A stretch of 64,000 nucleotides of DNA from Phallus indusiatus (GCA_027605045.1 JAQFWX010000036.1:310001-374000), one strand, 5' to 3'; shown: positions 22,685 to 34,299, counted from the first letter of the stretch. Notes: generated by a model not told the origin, from the sequence alone. Numbers and translations: made by a program.

Positions 22685-22926
22685 CACTTTTCACTAACAT
22701 CAGATTTTACGAGTTTACAATCGCCGGAGTGACATTCATCACTAGTTCAAATTTGTCTTTATTTGGTTTTTCTTCTTACCCGGAATTATCTCCCTTTTAA
22801 TTTTGTCTCAATACATGTATGTTTTATCTTATCAATCAAATCATTGTAGGAAGAGTCTTCTCATAGCCCATGGTTCCACCGCTGCCGTGAACCTTGAACC
22901 CTTCACAGAGAAGTCTGCCAATCGCC

Positions 22927-23935
22927 TCACAATTTGTCAAACACAGCCACCATCTTAGCCTGAACGTCCTTCGGATCGACCGACGCCAGATATCCATGAT
23001 GCGCCGCATTGATCAACAAAATTGAACTCCATTCGCGTTCTTGCACGAAGGCGGACATGTATGCCTCTCTCTCATCGAGTTGAATGCCTGAATTCGTCTC
23101 ACGCCTGGTTTCACGGGTCTGAAATATCCAGCCATTGCCCATAGCCGTACAGAGACATAATAAGAGACTCCCGCGAGTTGAATCAGCCCATTTTCCTCCA
23201 TGGTAATTTGCGCATGTTGACAATATAAGTATGCACTCGGATCGGCGTTGAAAAAGGTGTTATGTACGTATAATGTCCGATTATGGCCCTCCAACATGTG
23301 CCCACCAGCCGTCAGCACTGTTAGTCGATTCGGTTTGCCAATTCTCCCTGGGAGTATTGAATTTGTAGCTGTAGTATGTATAGTTGTAGAGGAGGCCGCC
23401 ACATGGATCTTTAAAACCTGACATGCAACTCATCGCGGCGCTTGAAAGATCGGGCTGCCCATTATAGTCACTATCGAATGTAATTGAAGGGTCCTGCAAG
23501 TGCATGTAGCAGGACGAATTGGATGAATGGAGTTGGACGTTCATGGCTCCAGCGACGTCTCAATTGAGAATCCCAGCGTCGTCATCGTCAGCCCATTTAG
23601 TTTGCTAGTTTGGGGTATTGAAAGGCATCTGGCACCAGTTCAATGACAGCAGGCAACATTATAACGTGCGAGGATGTGGAGCACAGAATCTTGAGGAGGC
23701 CGAAGCCATCGGAAAGTATGCATGCATAGGCGATAGCGTTAGAATCGGATTCGTTACTAGTTTCTCTTGTAATGGCATAAATGTTGATGCCTCGTTCTTC
23801 GTAGAAGGGAACGTACTGCAAGATGTAGATTGTGTAGACTTGCTACCAGTCGCTGGAAGGGAAATTTGTGCTTCGTACATTGTACAAGAAGCCTTCTTCC
23901 CTGTCTCAGCACCGTTTGAGCAAAGTTATAACCAG
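22927..23935 (-). pseudogene. G4: GH30 endo-beta-1,6-galactanase-like gene, N-terminally truncated
   Basis: Minus-strand blocks in order are SSDWWQVYTIYILQYV, FYEERGINIYAITRE, ESDSNAIAYACILSDGFGLL, DPSITFDSDYNGQP, NTPRENWQTEST, then NADPSAYLYC and YYVSVRLWAMAGYFRPVKPG, ending VAVFDKL near 22927. The order and the NTS..VWETE / SNASAYLYW / RPGAVR-like motifs identify GH30 endo-beta-1,6-galactanase-type enzymes, secreted hydrolases of arabinogalactan side chains. The N-terminal third, with signal peptide and first catalytic strands, is absent, and stops occur in the middle unless introns remove them. The expected NEP acid/base motif reads ESD. It is probably inactive. Confidence 0.65.
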
Positions 23936-23999
23936 GTCAGCAGCACCTAGCCAATTCTCCAAAAAGCCATACCCTGGAGACTGATTGTGTAGGTGTTGT

Positions 24000-24660
24000 G
24001 TATTTGTGGTGCGACACTGACTATGGAGTACCACTTTTTATTGTGTCAAACGGGTAGTTTCCTATGCCAACTTGTTCATGTATCGGCTCTGGGAATGGCA
24101 GCATGTCATCCAATCGTGTACTGCTCTTAGACTCGACCGCGCAAACATCTCGGTACTAGTTAGCGAAAAGGTTCTTCAAAATCGCGGGTGTGGCTGGTCC
24201 TGCCTACCATGTATGTCTCGCCTATATCAATGGTACGAACATGTTTATTTGCTTCTCGAAAGTCGACCGATGCGTTCAGCAATACAAAGTAACGCAGTTG
24301 CAGCATTTGGATGTTAAATGTTGATCGTTGATCGTTGAACGAACAGAAACTGAATGTGCCGATAGTCACGCTGACGCTCGGAATCCTAACTGGAGACTCC
24401 AGGTTTGAGTTCAGGTCCCAGGCAACCAGCTCTGTAGAAAGGTGTAGCATTGTATGTGCGTTTGCGAATGTAAACGGAGCATTCTCAATTCGGATTATCA
24501 ACGCAGCGCATTGTGGAAAATAGGTGTCGATTGAAGAGTGTTAAAGCTAAATAGGCCGGTGGTCTTGTACTTGACTGGTAATAACCATATTTTAAGCCGA
24601 TTGACAGGTTTTTCTGTGCAAGGTTCAAAGTTCACGGCGACAGAGGAACCTCGGTCTATG
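24000..24660 (+). pseudogene. G5: small GH30 C-terminal relic, tail-to-tail with K3
   Basis: The + strand reads FANVNGAFSIRIINAAH near 24460-24515, resembling the end of G1 (ENVNGTVSTPIIYA) and G4/G6 (ERSSILLINAAH). It is followed by GTTCAAAGTTCACGGC (24624 onward), which is also found after G1 and, slightly changed, after G4 and G6. The upstream part (24000-24400) is unrecognised. It ends about 100 bp from the K3 stop, repeating the tail-to-tail layout. Confidence 0.4.
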
Positions 24661-24760
24661 AAGGTATCCTTGCTGCAATGATTCAAGTAATAAGATGAAA
24701 CATATATGTATAAAAGGGAAGATATCGTCCAATGTGAAGAGAACACCAAATAAACTTGAA

Positions 24761-27723
24761 CTAATCGCGGACGCGATCCCGGCGACTAATAACGCCTGCT
24801 AAAGTTCGATGCTCGGAGTCATGACTGATCCACCTTCCAAAGTCCACTTCGTCCTCTTCCTCGTTCTCTGCTCCATCCTCTGCCGTATGATAGGATTCGG
24901 CATCGGAATCAACAGTATCTATATCGGGTCCTTTGAAAAAGTAAGAAACCAATGCAGAGAGTATAACCCAAAAAAAGGCTTACCACCGTCCGAGTCCGAG
25001 TCAACGTCAGTTACATCGCCTGATCCGGTCATCATTAACATTAACAAAGGAAGATTTAATTTGCGAGCAGCTTTATTGCCTTCTGGATCGATATTCAACG
25101 CTACGTGGGCATCCCAGATTAACTCAAGATCGTCCTTGCAGATATCGAAGACACGGAGAACTCGAGGAGATGAAATGCGGAATAAACGTGAATCAAAGCC
25201 GAGGGAATCAAGGTCAAAATTGTTTAACCTCTCAGATCCCAAAGGATTAAAAGACCAGTACATATCCAGGAGTTCTTCTTCTTCTTTTCCTGGTTTCGAA
25301 ATAAAGAAATATAACTCTTCATACTCGCAAGACCCGATCGAACAGCCAACCCTGGTAGGAATTTGGAGGTGCCACGAGAATCCGGATACTACAGAACCCA
25401 TATACCTGAATATAATCCTCTTTTATGACACAGCCGCGAAATTGACATACCAACGCAAACTCTAGTGGTGACCCTCATTCTAATGGTTCTTGGAAATAAG
25501 TAGGAAATTTGACTGATATGTGCACGAGTCAATCGTTCCCAAGCGGCAGGATCCGCATATTGAAGATCGAATTCAATCACCACTTTCTGCAAGTCTGCAG
25601 TAGTCGAAACACTAGCTGTATCCATAGGAATGCGAATCCTAGAAACATTGCAATAAATTAGGTTTTCAGTGCCGCTGACGGTAGAGAACATTATGCCATA
25701 CCTGAAATGCCTACCGTGATCTTCGACAGGTAACCTATTCGCGGTTTTGAAGCATGTATGAAGTTCTTCACTACGAACAACGCAGTTCAAGGACGATGGT
25801 GATTTACAATCATAAAATGCTAATAATTCTGCATTTGAAGCTTCAACTCGATGCTCTTCCTCGCCATTACCCCATAGAATAGCGCCAATCCAGACAGGAT
25901 ATGCTGGTGCGGGGACGTCCACCCAAACATGGACATATGCTATTCCATAGAGATCCCATAAGAAGGATGGGTCTAAAGGGTCATTTCGTTGTGTGGACAA
26001 GTGTTTTGTTTGTACCCTTTCCATGACCTTCATTAGCTCCTTTCTCGGTCTATTGTCGATATGCAGAGGCGTCCACTTATAAGCAGGGTCGTCTCGTACG
26101 TCTCGTAAAATATTTGACCGCCATTCCTTGAAGAAATGCCAAGTAATCTTTCACGCATTTTCAAATAAGAAAAAATGAACTAACAAATGCAACAGTCCCG
26201 CGCCCGTCTAGAGTGTTCACATAATCAACGCTGATATATCCATCCTCGCGGCCTTGAAAACCAATAATTGCGCGAGAGTATGTCAAATCCATCCACAGAA
26301 AGATGGCATGTTCAGATAGATCGTCTGCCACGTATTTTAAGCCTTCCTAGGAGTAGAAGCAACGGTGAGATACAAACAACTATAATTGATTCAAGCTCAC
26401 ATACATCACAAGACGACTCCTGAGATGCGGTTTTGAGTAGAATTCATCATCAAACGTCATAACAGCTCACTATATAGCATTTTTCCATGTACCGAGGCAA
26501 TGTAGGGCCGGTCAAGGAATACAGCGGTTTACACCAGGCTATGTACACGTATAGTGGTAAGTCTCATTTTTTATTGTTTAGAATGATGGTTATACGTACA
26601 GTTGTGAAAGACAAGACCAGGTCTTTCTTTGCATGGGATGACGCCGAATAGCTGCATCAGATTTGGATGACTTTCAATAAAGATTGAGCCACCATTCGTA
26701 ATTATTTCACAAAAAGTCCATTACCGATGACGCGAGTACCACTCCTTTTCTGCTTTGAATCTCTGTTGAGATTTTAAGACCATAGAGAAAATGCGTTCCT
26801 GTACCACGCACAGATATAGCGTTTCGACCTTTGTAGACACGGACCATCCGCGTTCGAGTCTCGTGCCTCCATCGGACCTCCCAATGTTCCACTTGTTCCT
26901 CCGAACTATTCGTAAGCACGTTCAGATCACCAAGTCTGATTTTTTCGAACTGACTACTTTTTAAAAGGGTTCAGAACGCGGACTACCGACCGCACTTACA
27001 TTAGAGTCCGTCCAGTCTGCATCATTACTGCTTGTTTGTATACGCATAATTCCTCTGAGCTATATATGTATGAATCGGAATGAGACCAAAGTCGCATCAA
27101 GCATAGTTGTGCGTACCACCAAGTTATTCCGAAACTCTTCTATCTGACTTTGATAGCGTACTAATGTGTCCCTCTCACGATCGGCTGCGAAATATCTCCG
27201 AAGGAGCTTTGGCTTATCTGGCTTATTGAATGAGTCAAGATCATTAAAGATGTGCTGTAAGTAACTATTTAACTGAATTTAGACTTTGATATATTTATAC
27301 GAGCGGAACAGCATACCGGTAAAACGTTTCACAATCTTCTTCAAAAGAGTTCAATGAGGCAATTTCAGAATCTTTCTTGGTCTCTTCATGGAGCACTTGG
27401 AGAATATTCGTGACATTGATTGTCAAAGTCTTATAAGTGTCTCGGTTTTGTTGTATTTGCTGACGTTCTATTAGCACTTGTACTTGTTAAAACATGTCCA
27501 ATGACTGACTCACCTGAATAGGCTTGAGAAGAGCCATGACCAGGTTAGCTGCACCTGTAAGATATGGGAATGGCAAAAGTCCCCCCGCTGCACTCGCCAA
27601 TTCAGCGACCCTGAAGGCATTAGAGACCCAGTCAATTTCGTTTTTAATGATGGAAATGGCGGTTGAAGTTGATGCTTCGCATTCCTTCTGGAGGCTAGGA
27701 GACTTCCTCTTCCAAAAAACCAT
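24761..27723 (-). CDS. K3: diverged helical-adaptor/kinase-like/YWSLD-domain protein
   Basis: The start codon is complementary to 27721-27723. Exon 1 encodes NEIDWVSNAFRVAELASAAG and LLKPIQ; later exons give RDNETYK-like helices, then TRMVRVYKGRNAISVR and DPSFLWDLYGIAYVHVWVDV. Next come RIRIPMDTASVSTTADLQKV, FSWHLQIPTRVGCSIGSCEY, MYWSFNPLGSERLNNFDLDS and an acidic tail (ESYHTAEDGAENEEEDEV). The stop is at 24761-24763. It has the same domain order as K2 and K4 but is clearly more diverged (YWSF rather than YWSL). The C-terminal half reads through in long open frames, so it may be functional. Its 5' flank holds an esterase-like relic cut by the 6.5-kb element at 28258. Confidence 0.6.
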
Positions 27724-27849
27724 AATTTGAAGGAGACGGATTGTGTATGTGTAATGCTACATCGATTATGAACATATATTGATACTTTTTATATGTGTCA
27801 ATTGGTACTCTCCTCATGCGCATCACAGAGCTTCATGTATTGCCTTTAG

Positions 27850-28251
27850 AAACCAAAGCTAATGTCGTCCAATCGTAGTCGTGTTGCTACACTAAAATGC
27901 GCGATTGCCCTTCAAGTTGAGCCAATCCGCGCAAGCTTTTCGGCATCAAATTGGCGTGTGGCACACCGGTATCCAGGGGACGAACGTCCTTTGAGTTTAA
28001 TTATCGATAGTTGACCAGACTTGCAATAGAGACAGTTCGTGGACCTCGAGAGTTGTGTCCAGTATGCTCGTGAACTCGATTTATTGAAATGAATCCGCAC
28101 TTGTGTAGGTCGAGTATACCATAGCATTCTTCACTTAAGCCTCATAGACGAAGTCTCTCGTGGACTGACGATACTTGTAGTGACCAACTGGGAAACATCG
28201 CTAAGCTGTGGATGGATTGATGAAAGTCGAACGAGCATTGATTGGGTAGGA
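27850..28251 (+). pseudogene. Esterase-like relic upstream of K3, cut by a transposon
   Basis: The sequence shares blocks with the K4 5' flank: ACCTCGAGAGTTGTGTC and a GTACCA/GTATACCAT..ATTCTTCA block. No intact frame exists. It is cut at 28257 by the long-inverted-repeat element. Assignment rests on similarity to the K4 and K2 flanks only. Confidence 0.3.
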
Positions 28252-28257
28252 GTTGAC

Positions 28258-28710
28258 TATGGAAAGCAGGACTGGACAGCTTACTTTCCCTGCAAATTTG
28301 TGACGAAACGGCACCGGCAATCGATTTTCAGTCGCCGCGCGCCCTGGAGACACCGGGCACCTTACATTATTCGTCAAAATGTGTGAAAAAGTGAGCTCGG
28401 CGTACAACTTGGGTGTCCACCACACTTTCCGCTAACATAAAATACGCTTTTTACCGGTTTTTTTTACCGGTTTTCACCAATAATAGTGTTTGAAAAGTAG
28501 TTTGCTTTCACTATTTCAAGAGTATCATCTCAAAATAATTATAGTCCTGACTTCAAGTGTCCACTGTCCGCTAGGCCGGCAGACATTCACCACGGGCGCC
28601 TATTTTGGAAAAATCCATTTTGCTGGGGAGCTAGCCATAGCCAGACACATGAGAGATTACATTGTTACTTGCACAGTCAGTACCTGTAGATAACTGCTAT
28701 TTTCATTAAA
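28258..28710 (+). repeat. Left inverted arm of the 6.5-kb element
   Basis: This is the reverse complement of 34300-34750. The two arms share the same accidental reading frames (for example PVSPGRAATENRLPVPFRHK on opposite strands), showing near identity over the outer ~395 bp. It includes a short duplicated ACCGG(T)TTTTT stretch near 28455-28475. Confidence 0.8.
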
Positions 28711-28984
28711 TTTTTAAAGAAAATTAGTGTTGAGATTGCAATATACTTTACAGCAGTTTGCAGATTGATTCACACTCCAATGAGTTGGCAAGTTGCATGT
28801 CAGATGCACAAAAATAGGACCCAAAAAACCAAATTTTCTTGGCTCAACAGCTGATTATAAGCAAAAAGTGTAGTAGTAGAAAAAATTAGCAAGATAAGTT
28901 TCAATCTTTTGAAAAGGAAAAATCATCATATTTGAGTGCTCAGTGATCTGATAAAAATTCGGTTTTGTGACTGTTACAGTATGG

Positions 28985-29123
28985 TGTCAGGGTATGCTAC
29001 CACTGCCCTCATTTTTCCTTATTTATTATCATCGGTTCCATTTTATTTCTATTTAATTTACATTTCCCGCACATTATTTCCATGCTCCGTTTATTCTCTC
29101 TGTCTCTATTTTCACTTCTCTAC
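28985..29123 (+). mobile_element. 5' part of an A-family LTR, interrupted
   Basis: It begins TGTCAGGGTATGCTACC and follows the family-A sequence (CATTTTTCCTTATTTATTAT) to CTTCTCTAC, where another LTR (family F) begins at 29124. A possible distal end, CACCCTAACA, is at 34039-34048. The flanking bases do not form a clear duplication. Confidence 0.55.
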
Positions 29124-29133
29124 TGTCACGACC

Positions 29134-30245
29134 TGTTACGTGCCGGGGTCGGGATGACTAAGCGAGGCTCGGGACAGGATCGGACGTTGGTCAGATGTTG
29201 GTCGGCTTCAACTTACTCTTGAGTTGCGCCCTCACGGTGCGTCACCAACAATTTCGGGTCAGGGCAGGACTATGAGGCTTTCCTAGGTTAGTACTAGGTC
29301 GGACCACGTACAGAGGTCTAGGGTGAGTTCTCCGAGGCTTTAACAACACCGGGAGGGTCTGGGTAGAGACTGAGTCGGAGGATGTCGAAGTCTTGAAGTT
29401 AGGAATAGGGTCGGAGAAGTTGGTCAGAGGTAGTTGTGTTACGTGAACCGGTAAATTTGCATGTTCGACGCCCATGTTCGACGCCTCCTATTTCTTTTGA
29501 TATTCGTCCTATTTTCTTTTTCGTTATTATTCTTTTAATGGTAATTAATTAAAGTCCTTATGGACAATTATGGTCTCTCTGTAGAATAGATTTCCCGGTG
29601 TATATAATTCACCGGAGTAACTGTAATTAGGTAGCATCATTGTTAATATAGTACTTACTCCTCAAATTCTGTCTCTTGTCTTAATCTTGTCTTTAACCTC
29701 GAATCTATTCGCTTAACGTCGTTCTAAACGAACGACTAAACACTTCTTACCAATTAATTAGTGTTCTCGAACGTTCGAACTCGAGCGACAAGACCTTATT
29801 GATCAACTTCGACCTCGCCAATTTATTTCGACTTATTAATTCAAGACAAACTCAATTTACTCTCGGAAATCAACGTATATTCAAACTATATTCGCATACA
29901 AACTCGAATACGTTACAAGTTGTTGAAGAAGATAGACACAACGTCGCCGACGACGTTCGAGGACGTCGTCAACGACGACAAGGATCTAAGATGAGATTGG
30001 ATCGAGATATGAAACGTGTGAGAGAATGGGCAGAATAAGATCTATATCAGAACTGGAGAAGTAGTTACAGGAAGCTCGATCTTTAAATAGCTATGAAACT
30101 AAATAGAGACCTGAAACGGGTTACAACAAGATAACAAGGACGGAAAAGGAAATGGTTTGGAACGGAGAGACAAAAGAATATAAGTGAGATACGGAAAAGG
30201 AATGAGCGGAGCTCCGCTTAAGTGAGGTGTTACGCGGGCGTGACA
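29134..30245 (+). mobile_element. Solo LTR, family E (about 1.1 kb)
   Basis: It begins TGTTACGTGCCGGGG and ends GGGCGTGACA, flanked by the 5-bp duplication CGACC (29129-29133 and 30246-30250). The length, TG..CA ends and 5-bp duplication fit a solo LTR of a gypsy-type retrotransposon. A decayed relative is at 7545-7930. It is inserted near the start of the F-family LTR. Confidence 0.75.
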
Positions 30246-30267
30246 CGACCCTTGTTAGGGCTACTCA

Positions 30268-31488
30268 TGTCATGATCCGATTCATGACATCACTTCTGGT
30301 AACATTACGTAATCCATATCTGATCATTTACCGTTCATCTCCGTAATCTTATCTCGCTTACGTCACTCACGATAAGACCTTCGCGTTCAGTCATCCCCAT
30401 CAACCTCGCAACTCGAATGGAGACGTACCCGTCTCTCTTAACTCCTGGAACACCCGCGGGAAGTCCTTTCTAGAATATTCCACGCACGTTCCGGTTATGA
30501 GATCATAGATGACGAACGTAGGTCCATGTATGCACAGCTCTCATCCCTGCACACCTCATGTTCATCACATGAGACATCATACCCTGCATATATTGATGTA
30601 ACTTACGAATCTCACGACTTGTTTGTATTTCTCAAGTTCGGAATCTATTTCGAACTGAGCTAGAATTATTTATCTGACGTGTATATAAACCCTAGCATAC
30701 ACGTAGACAGTTCTTTAGACTTAATATCGAACGTAGTTCGATATCTCTATAACACTCTCCTTCTCTATTCTATTCATCATTGAACGTCGAGATCGTTCCT
30801 CGAGACTTGCAGCGACGGAAGCCATCTGTTAGGGCGACTCAGGGCACACACCTAGAGGAGGGAAAACCTAAGCTCTATTGAGGGACAGCGACTAACTACT
30901 CACCTAGAGGAGGGAAAACCTAAGAGAACAAGCTTAGGTATCCCCCTCTAGGGAAAACGCATATAAGTACAGGATACGAAGCGCTCGACTGATCCCCATG
31001 GGATCCGAGGAGATACAGACAGAAATCGAGGAAAATCGAAGAGATCGAAAAATCGAGAAAACGATGGAACTAATGGAAATGGCAAGTACGGGAAATGAAG
31101 GAAATCGTAATACGAAATAAAACCGAAAGAAATCGAAGGAATCGAATAATCGGAAAAGGCGCTAGTGTACCGTGACACCATCCGTCGTTGCCGAGAGTTA
31201 CATCTCAAAGCTTTCTTCATTATCATTGAGCTTGATATCATTCAATACGAGATACAGCTCGCGGCTCTCGAAGCTCGGAACGTATATATCAGAAACGTCC
31301 TTGACGAACTCGACGCTCGTGACGAACGTCAGGACAAATCCTGAAGAAGACTGTTGTGGCACAACCTCTTATAGGTTGAGGCCAAGTCCTGACTGCCATC
31401 GACCAACGGTGACGGTTATTGATATTCTATTCAGTGACTAAAATACATTGTAGTATCTGTTACCGTTCCCGGATATCGGTACTTGACA
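30268..31488 (+). mobile_element. Solo LTR, family C (about 0.87 kb without its own insertion)
   Basis: It begins TGTCATGATCCG and ends GGTACTTGACA, flanked by ACTCA (30263-30267 and 31489-31493). A TATA-like GTATATAAACC is at about 30681-30691. It is inserted in the left A-family LTR and itself carries the B-family LTR at 30827-31177. Confidence 0.75.
30827..31177 (-). mobile_element. Solo-LTR-like element, family B, nested in family C
   Basis: This 351-bp sequence begins TGTTAGGGCGACTC and ends GTGTACCGTGACA, flanked by CCATC (30822-30826 and 31178-31182). It is the near-identical inverted copy of 6898-7248. Confidence 0.82.
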
Positions 31489-31588
31489 ACTCAGCTCAGA
31501 CTAGAGGGAGGGGATCCTAAGTAATATATTGGAAGATAACTATACTACTCACCTAGAGGGAGGGGATCCTAAGAGAACAAGCTTAGGG

Positions 31589-31922
31589 TGTAACGGTTCC
31601 GCTATGAGCAGCGGACTACTATTAACCATGGTGTCAGGGTACGCTACCGCGTCCCCTCATTTTTCCTTATTTATTATCATCGGTATATATTTCCCTCTAC
31701 GTTATTTATATTTCCCGTGCATTACCTCTACCATCCGTTTGTTTTCTCCGTCTATATTTCACCTTCTCTACTCGCGCGCGTTGCGCGCTCGTACACGGCG
31801 TGATGCCCGTGACATCACGTCGCTTAGGCTCGGCTCGGGCGCCTGGCACTTAGCTGTGTCAGGGCCGCACGCCGCGTCGTCGTTTTATGTATATAGTAGC
31901 TGTACCTAGAGTGAGGGTCCCT
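31589..31922. other. Inverted segment inside the left A-family LTR
   Basis: The expected LTR sequence after CTTAGGG (31588) is replaced by its own distal part in opposite orientation (TGTCAGGGTACG at 31632 to GAGGGTCCCT at 31922) plus 43 bp of internal sequence. TGTAACG occurs at both breakpoints (31589 and 31924), suggesting a local inversion. Confidence 0.6.
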
Positions 31923-32149
31923 ATGTAACGTTTCGTTACAGTTTACGATTAGCCCGGTTCTTACGGACTCACAACAAACAGTATAAAGCTGTATATTTGC
32001 AAGTGCAGGTAAGAAAGGCTGCCGGCGCCTTTACCGTTATGCAGTATTTACTGGTGTGACGGCGCCTATGTACATTACATAATACTAGGTACTTGTGCAG
32101 GCGACGATCGTCTGCATGCAGTTGTATATATATACGAATATGTACTATG

Positions 32150-32546
32150 TGTTAGGGCTACTCAGCTCACACTAGAGGGAGGGGATCCTAAGTAATATAT
32201 TGGAAGATAACTATACTACTCACCTAGAGGGAGGGGATCCTAAGAGAACAAGCTTAGGGACCCTCACTCTAGGTACAGCTACTATATACATAAAACGACG
32301 ACGCGGCGTGCAGCCCTGACACAGCTAAGTGCCAGGCGCCCAAGCCGAGCCTAAGCGACGTGATGTCACGGGCATCACGCCGTGTACGAGCGCGCAACGC
32401 GCGCGAGTAGAGAAGGTGAAATATGGACGGAGAGAATAAACGGATGGTAGAGGTAATGCACGGGAAATATAAATAAGATAGAAATAGATATTTACCGATG
32501 ATAATAAATAAGGAAAAATGAGGGGACGCGGTAGCGTACCCTGACA
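32150..32546 (-). mobile_element. Complete A-family LTR (right LTR of the pair)
   Basis: This 397-bp sequence begins TGTTAGGGCTACTCAGCTC and ends GCGTACCCTGACA. The bases to its left do not match its right flank (ACCCT), but that flank matches the bases left of 30253, tying it to the left LTR. Confidence 0.75.
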
Positions 32547-33029
32547 ACCCTCGTGCCACCCGATCCTAATCCGGACCTCTCTGAGGTCCGACGCCCAAAC
32601 CCCATCCATATTTGGTATATCCGCCAAGTCTGAGCATCAGTACTTGTCCAATAGTGCATAGTCCATTATTCTGTCCACATCCGGTAAGTCCGAGGTCTGG
32701 ACTTCGTCCGGACTAGGACATTTCCTTATGGGGACATTCTGTCTGGAGCATTAGAAAGCAAGTGCCAGATATGTTTCTGGTGCTGTGCAACTAGTCTCCT
32801 TTTAGTTATATCTCCTTTAGTTCTAGTAGTCTAGCTTTTTGTATTTAAAGCCCCCAGACTTCGTCTGGGGCTCCCCAGTCTGAATATCAAGTCGTATTCA
32901 AGTCTATTTCAAGTCTAGCCCCAGTTAAACTCTTTATAATCAAATCTTCTCTTATCTATCTCATCCAAAGTCCGCTCCCAGTACTTGTCTGGGCTGTCTT
33001 GGACTTCTAGTCCGAAATTAAGGGATATC

Positions 33030-33425
33030 TGTCAGGGTACGCTACCGCCGTCTCTCATTTTCTTATTTATTATCATCGGCATCATTTCGTTTCTATTTTA
33101 TTTATCATTTCCATGTTTTACTTTCACTCTCCGTTTCCTTGTTCTGTCTCTGTTTCACTTTCTCTACTCGCACGCATCGCGCGCTCGTACCCAGCGTGAT
33201 GCCCGTGACATCACGTCACTTAGGTTCGGCTTGGGTGCCTGGCACTTAGCTGTGTCAGGGCCGCATGCCGCGTCGTCGTTTTATGTATATAGTAGCTGTA
33301 CCTAGAGTGAGGGTCCCTAAGCTTGTTCTCTTAGGATCCCCTCCCTCTAGGTGAGTAGTTAGTATTCTCCTTAATATATTATCTTAGGATCCCCTCCCTC
33401 TAGTCTGAGTTGAGTAGCCCTAACA
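33030..33425 (+). mobile_element. A-family LTR, first of a head-to-tail pair
   Basis: This 396-bp sequence begins TGTCAGGGTACGCTACC and ends GTAGCCCTAACA. One base separates it from the next copy. No matching flank duplication was found for this copy. Confidence 0.75.
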
Positions 33426-33426
33426 T

Positions 33427-33822
33427 TGTCAGGGTACGCTACCGCCGCCTCTCATTTTCTTATTTATTATCGTCGGCATCATTTCTTTTCTATTTTATTT
33501 ATCATTTCCATATTTTACTTTCACTCTCTGTTTCCTTGTTCTGTCTCTATTTCACTTTCCCTACTCGCGCGCGTCGCGCGCTCGTACCCGGCGTGATGCC
33601 CGTGACATCACGTCGCTTAGGTTCGGCTTGGGCGCCTGGCACTTAGCTGTGTCAGGGCCGCACGCCGCGTCGTCGTTTTATGTATATAGTCGCTGTACCT
33701 AGAGTGAGGGTCCCTAAGCTTGTTCTCTTAGGATCCCCTCCCTCTAGGTGAGTAGTTAGTTTCCCTTCCAATATATTCTCTTAGGATCCCCTCCCTCTAG
33801 TGTGAGCTGAGTAGCCCTAACA
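33427..33822 (+). mobile_element. A-family LTR, second of a head-to-tail pair
   Basis: This 396-bp sequence begins TGTCAGGGTACGC and ends AGCCCTAACA, flanked by AACAT (33422-33426 and 33823-33827). The left duplication lies in the last bases of the preceding copy, so it inserted after that copy. Confidence 0.8.
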
Positions 33823-34299
33823 AACATGTACCATAACAATCACTTAAGTCCATACTCCCAGTACTTGTCTGGACTTATCCAGACTTTTAGTCCAAAATTA
33901 AGGGATATATATAAGGTCGTTGGAGTCGGCACAGCACATAAGCTGAAGCCAAGTCCCTTCTGTCCCGTAGTCTGGACTTCCCGGACTTCCGTCTAGACGC
34001 ACTGCACACGGCACGTGACAATCTGTTACAGTTACAGTCACCCTAACAATGACCTCTGAATATTGGAGAATACAAAATTCAAACACTTAGTATTTGGATG
34101 GTAACTTTCAAGTATTATATACAATTTGTAATTGCTTCTTTGATTAATATTTCTATTAATATTTCGCACATATTTCTTTTATCAGGCTGGTGGAACGGGC
34201 GCTTCTGAGTTTCTCCGCCGAAGTAGCCGCTGAGTCAGCCAAGTGTTCGAACTGTTACTCAATGATTGGCAGACTCATGCTAATTTTCTCTGAAAAAGT

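Larger units (their letters stand above)
30253..32546 (-). mobile_element. A-family LTR pair with internal region (TRIM-like element), carrying nested insertions
   Basis: The left end TGTTAGGGCTACTCA is at 30253 and the right end CCCTGACA at 32546, both flanked by ACCCT (30248-30252 and 32547-32551). The left LTR is interrupted by the C-family LTR and has its distal 291 bp inverted. The right LTR (32150-32546) is complete. About 270 bp of non-coding internal sequence (31589-31631 and 31923-32149) lies between. Two direct copies of the same terminal sequence around a short interior, with one shared duplication, support LTR rather than MITE identity for family A. Confidence 0.65.
32552..34020 (+). 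mobile_element. Family F LTR remains, holding two A-family LTRs
   Basis: The F sequence appears to start at 29124 (TGTCACGACC), continue after the E and A-pair insertions (CGTGCCACCCGATCC at 32552) and end at 34020 (GGCACGTGACA). It has a promoter-like GTATTTAAAGCCCCC near 32840. A block CTCCCAGTACTTGTCTGG is repeated on both sides of the two A-family LTRs at 33030-33822. The outer flanks (TCTAC, ATCTG) do not match, so its ends are provisional. Confidence 0.5.

Noticed and set aside
31000..33646. Repeated frames of about 80-126 codons in the LTR families (for example ending SGPHAASSFYVYSSCT)
   Set aside because: They lie entirely within LTR repeats, recur in every copy and have no domain; accidental frames.
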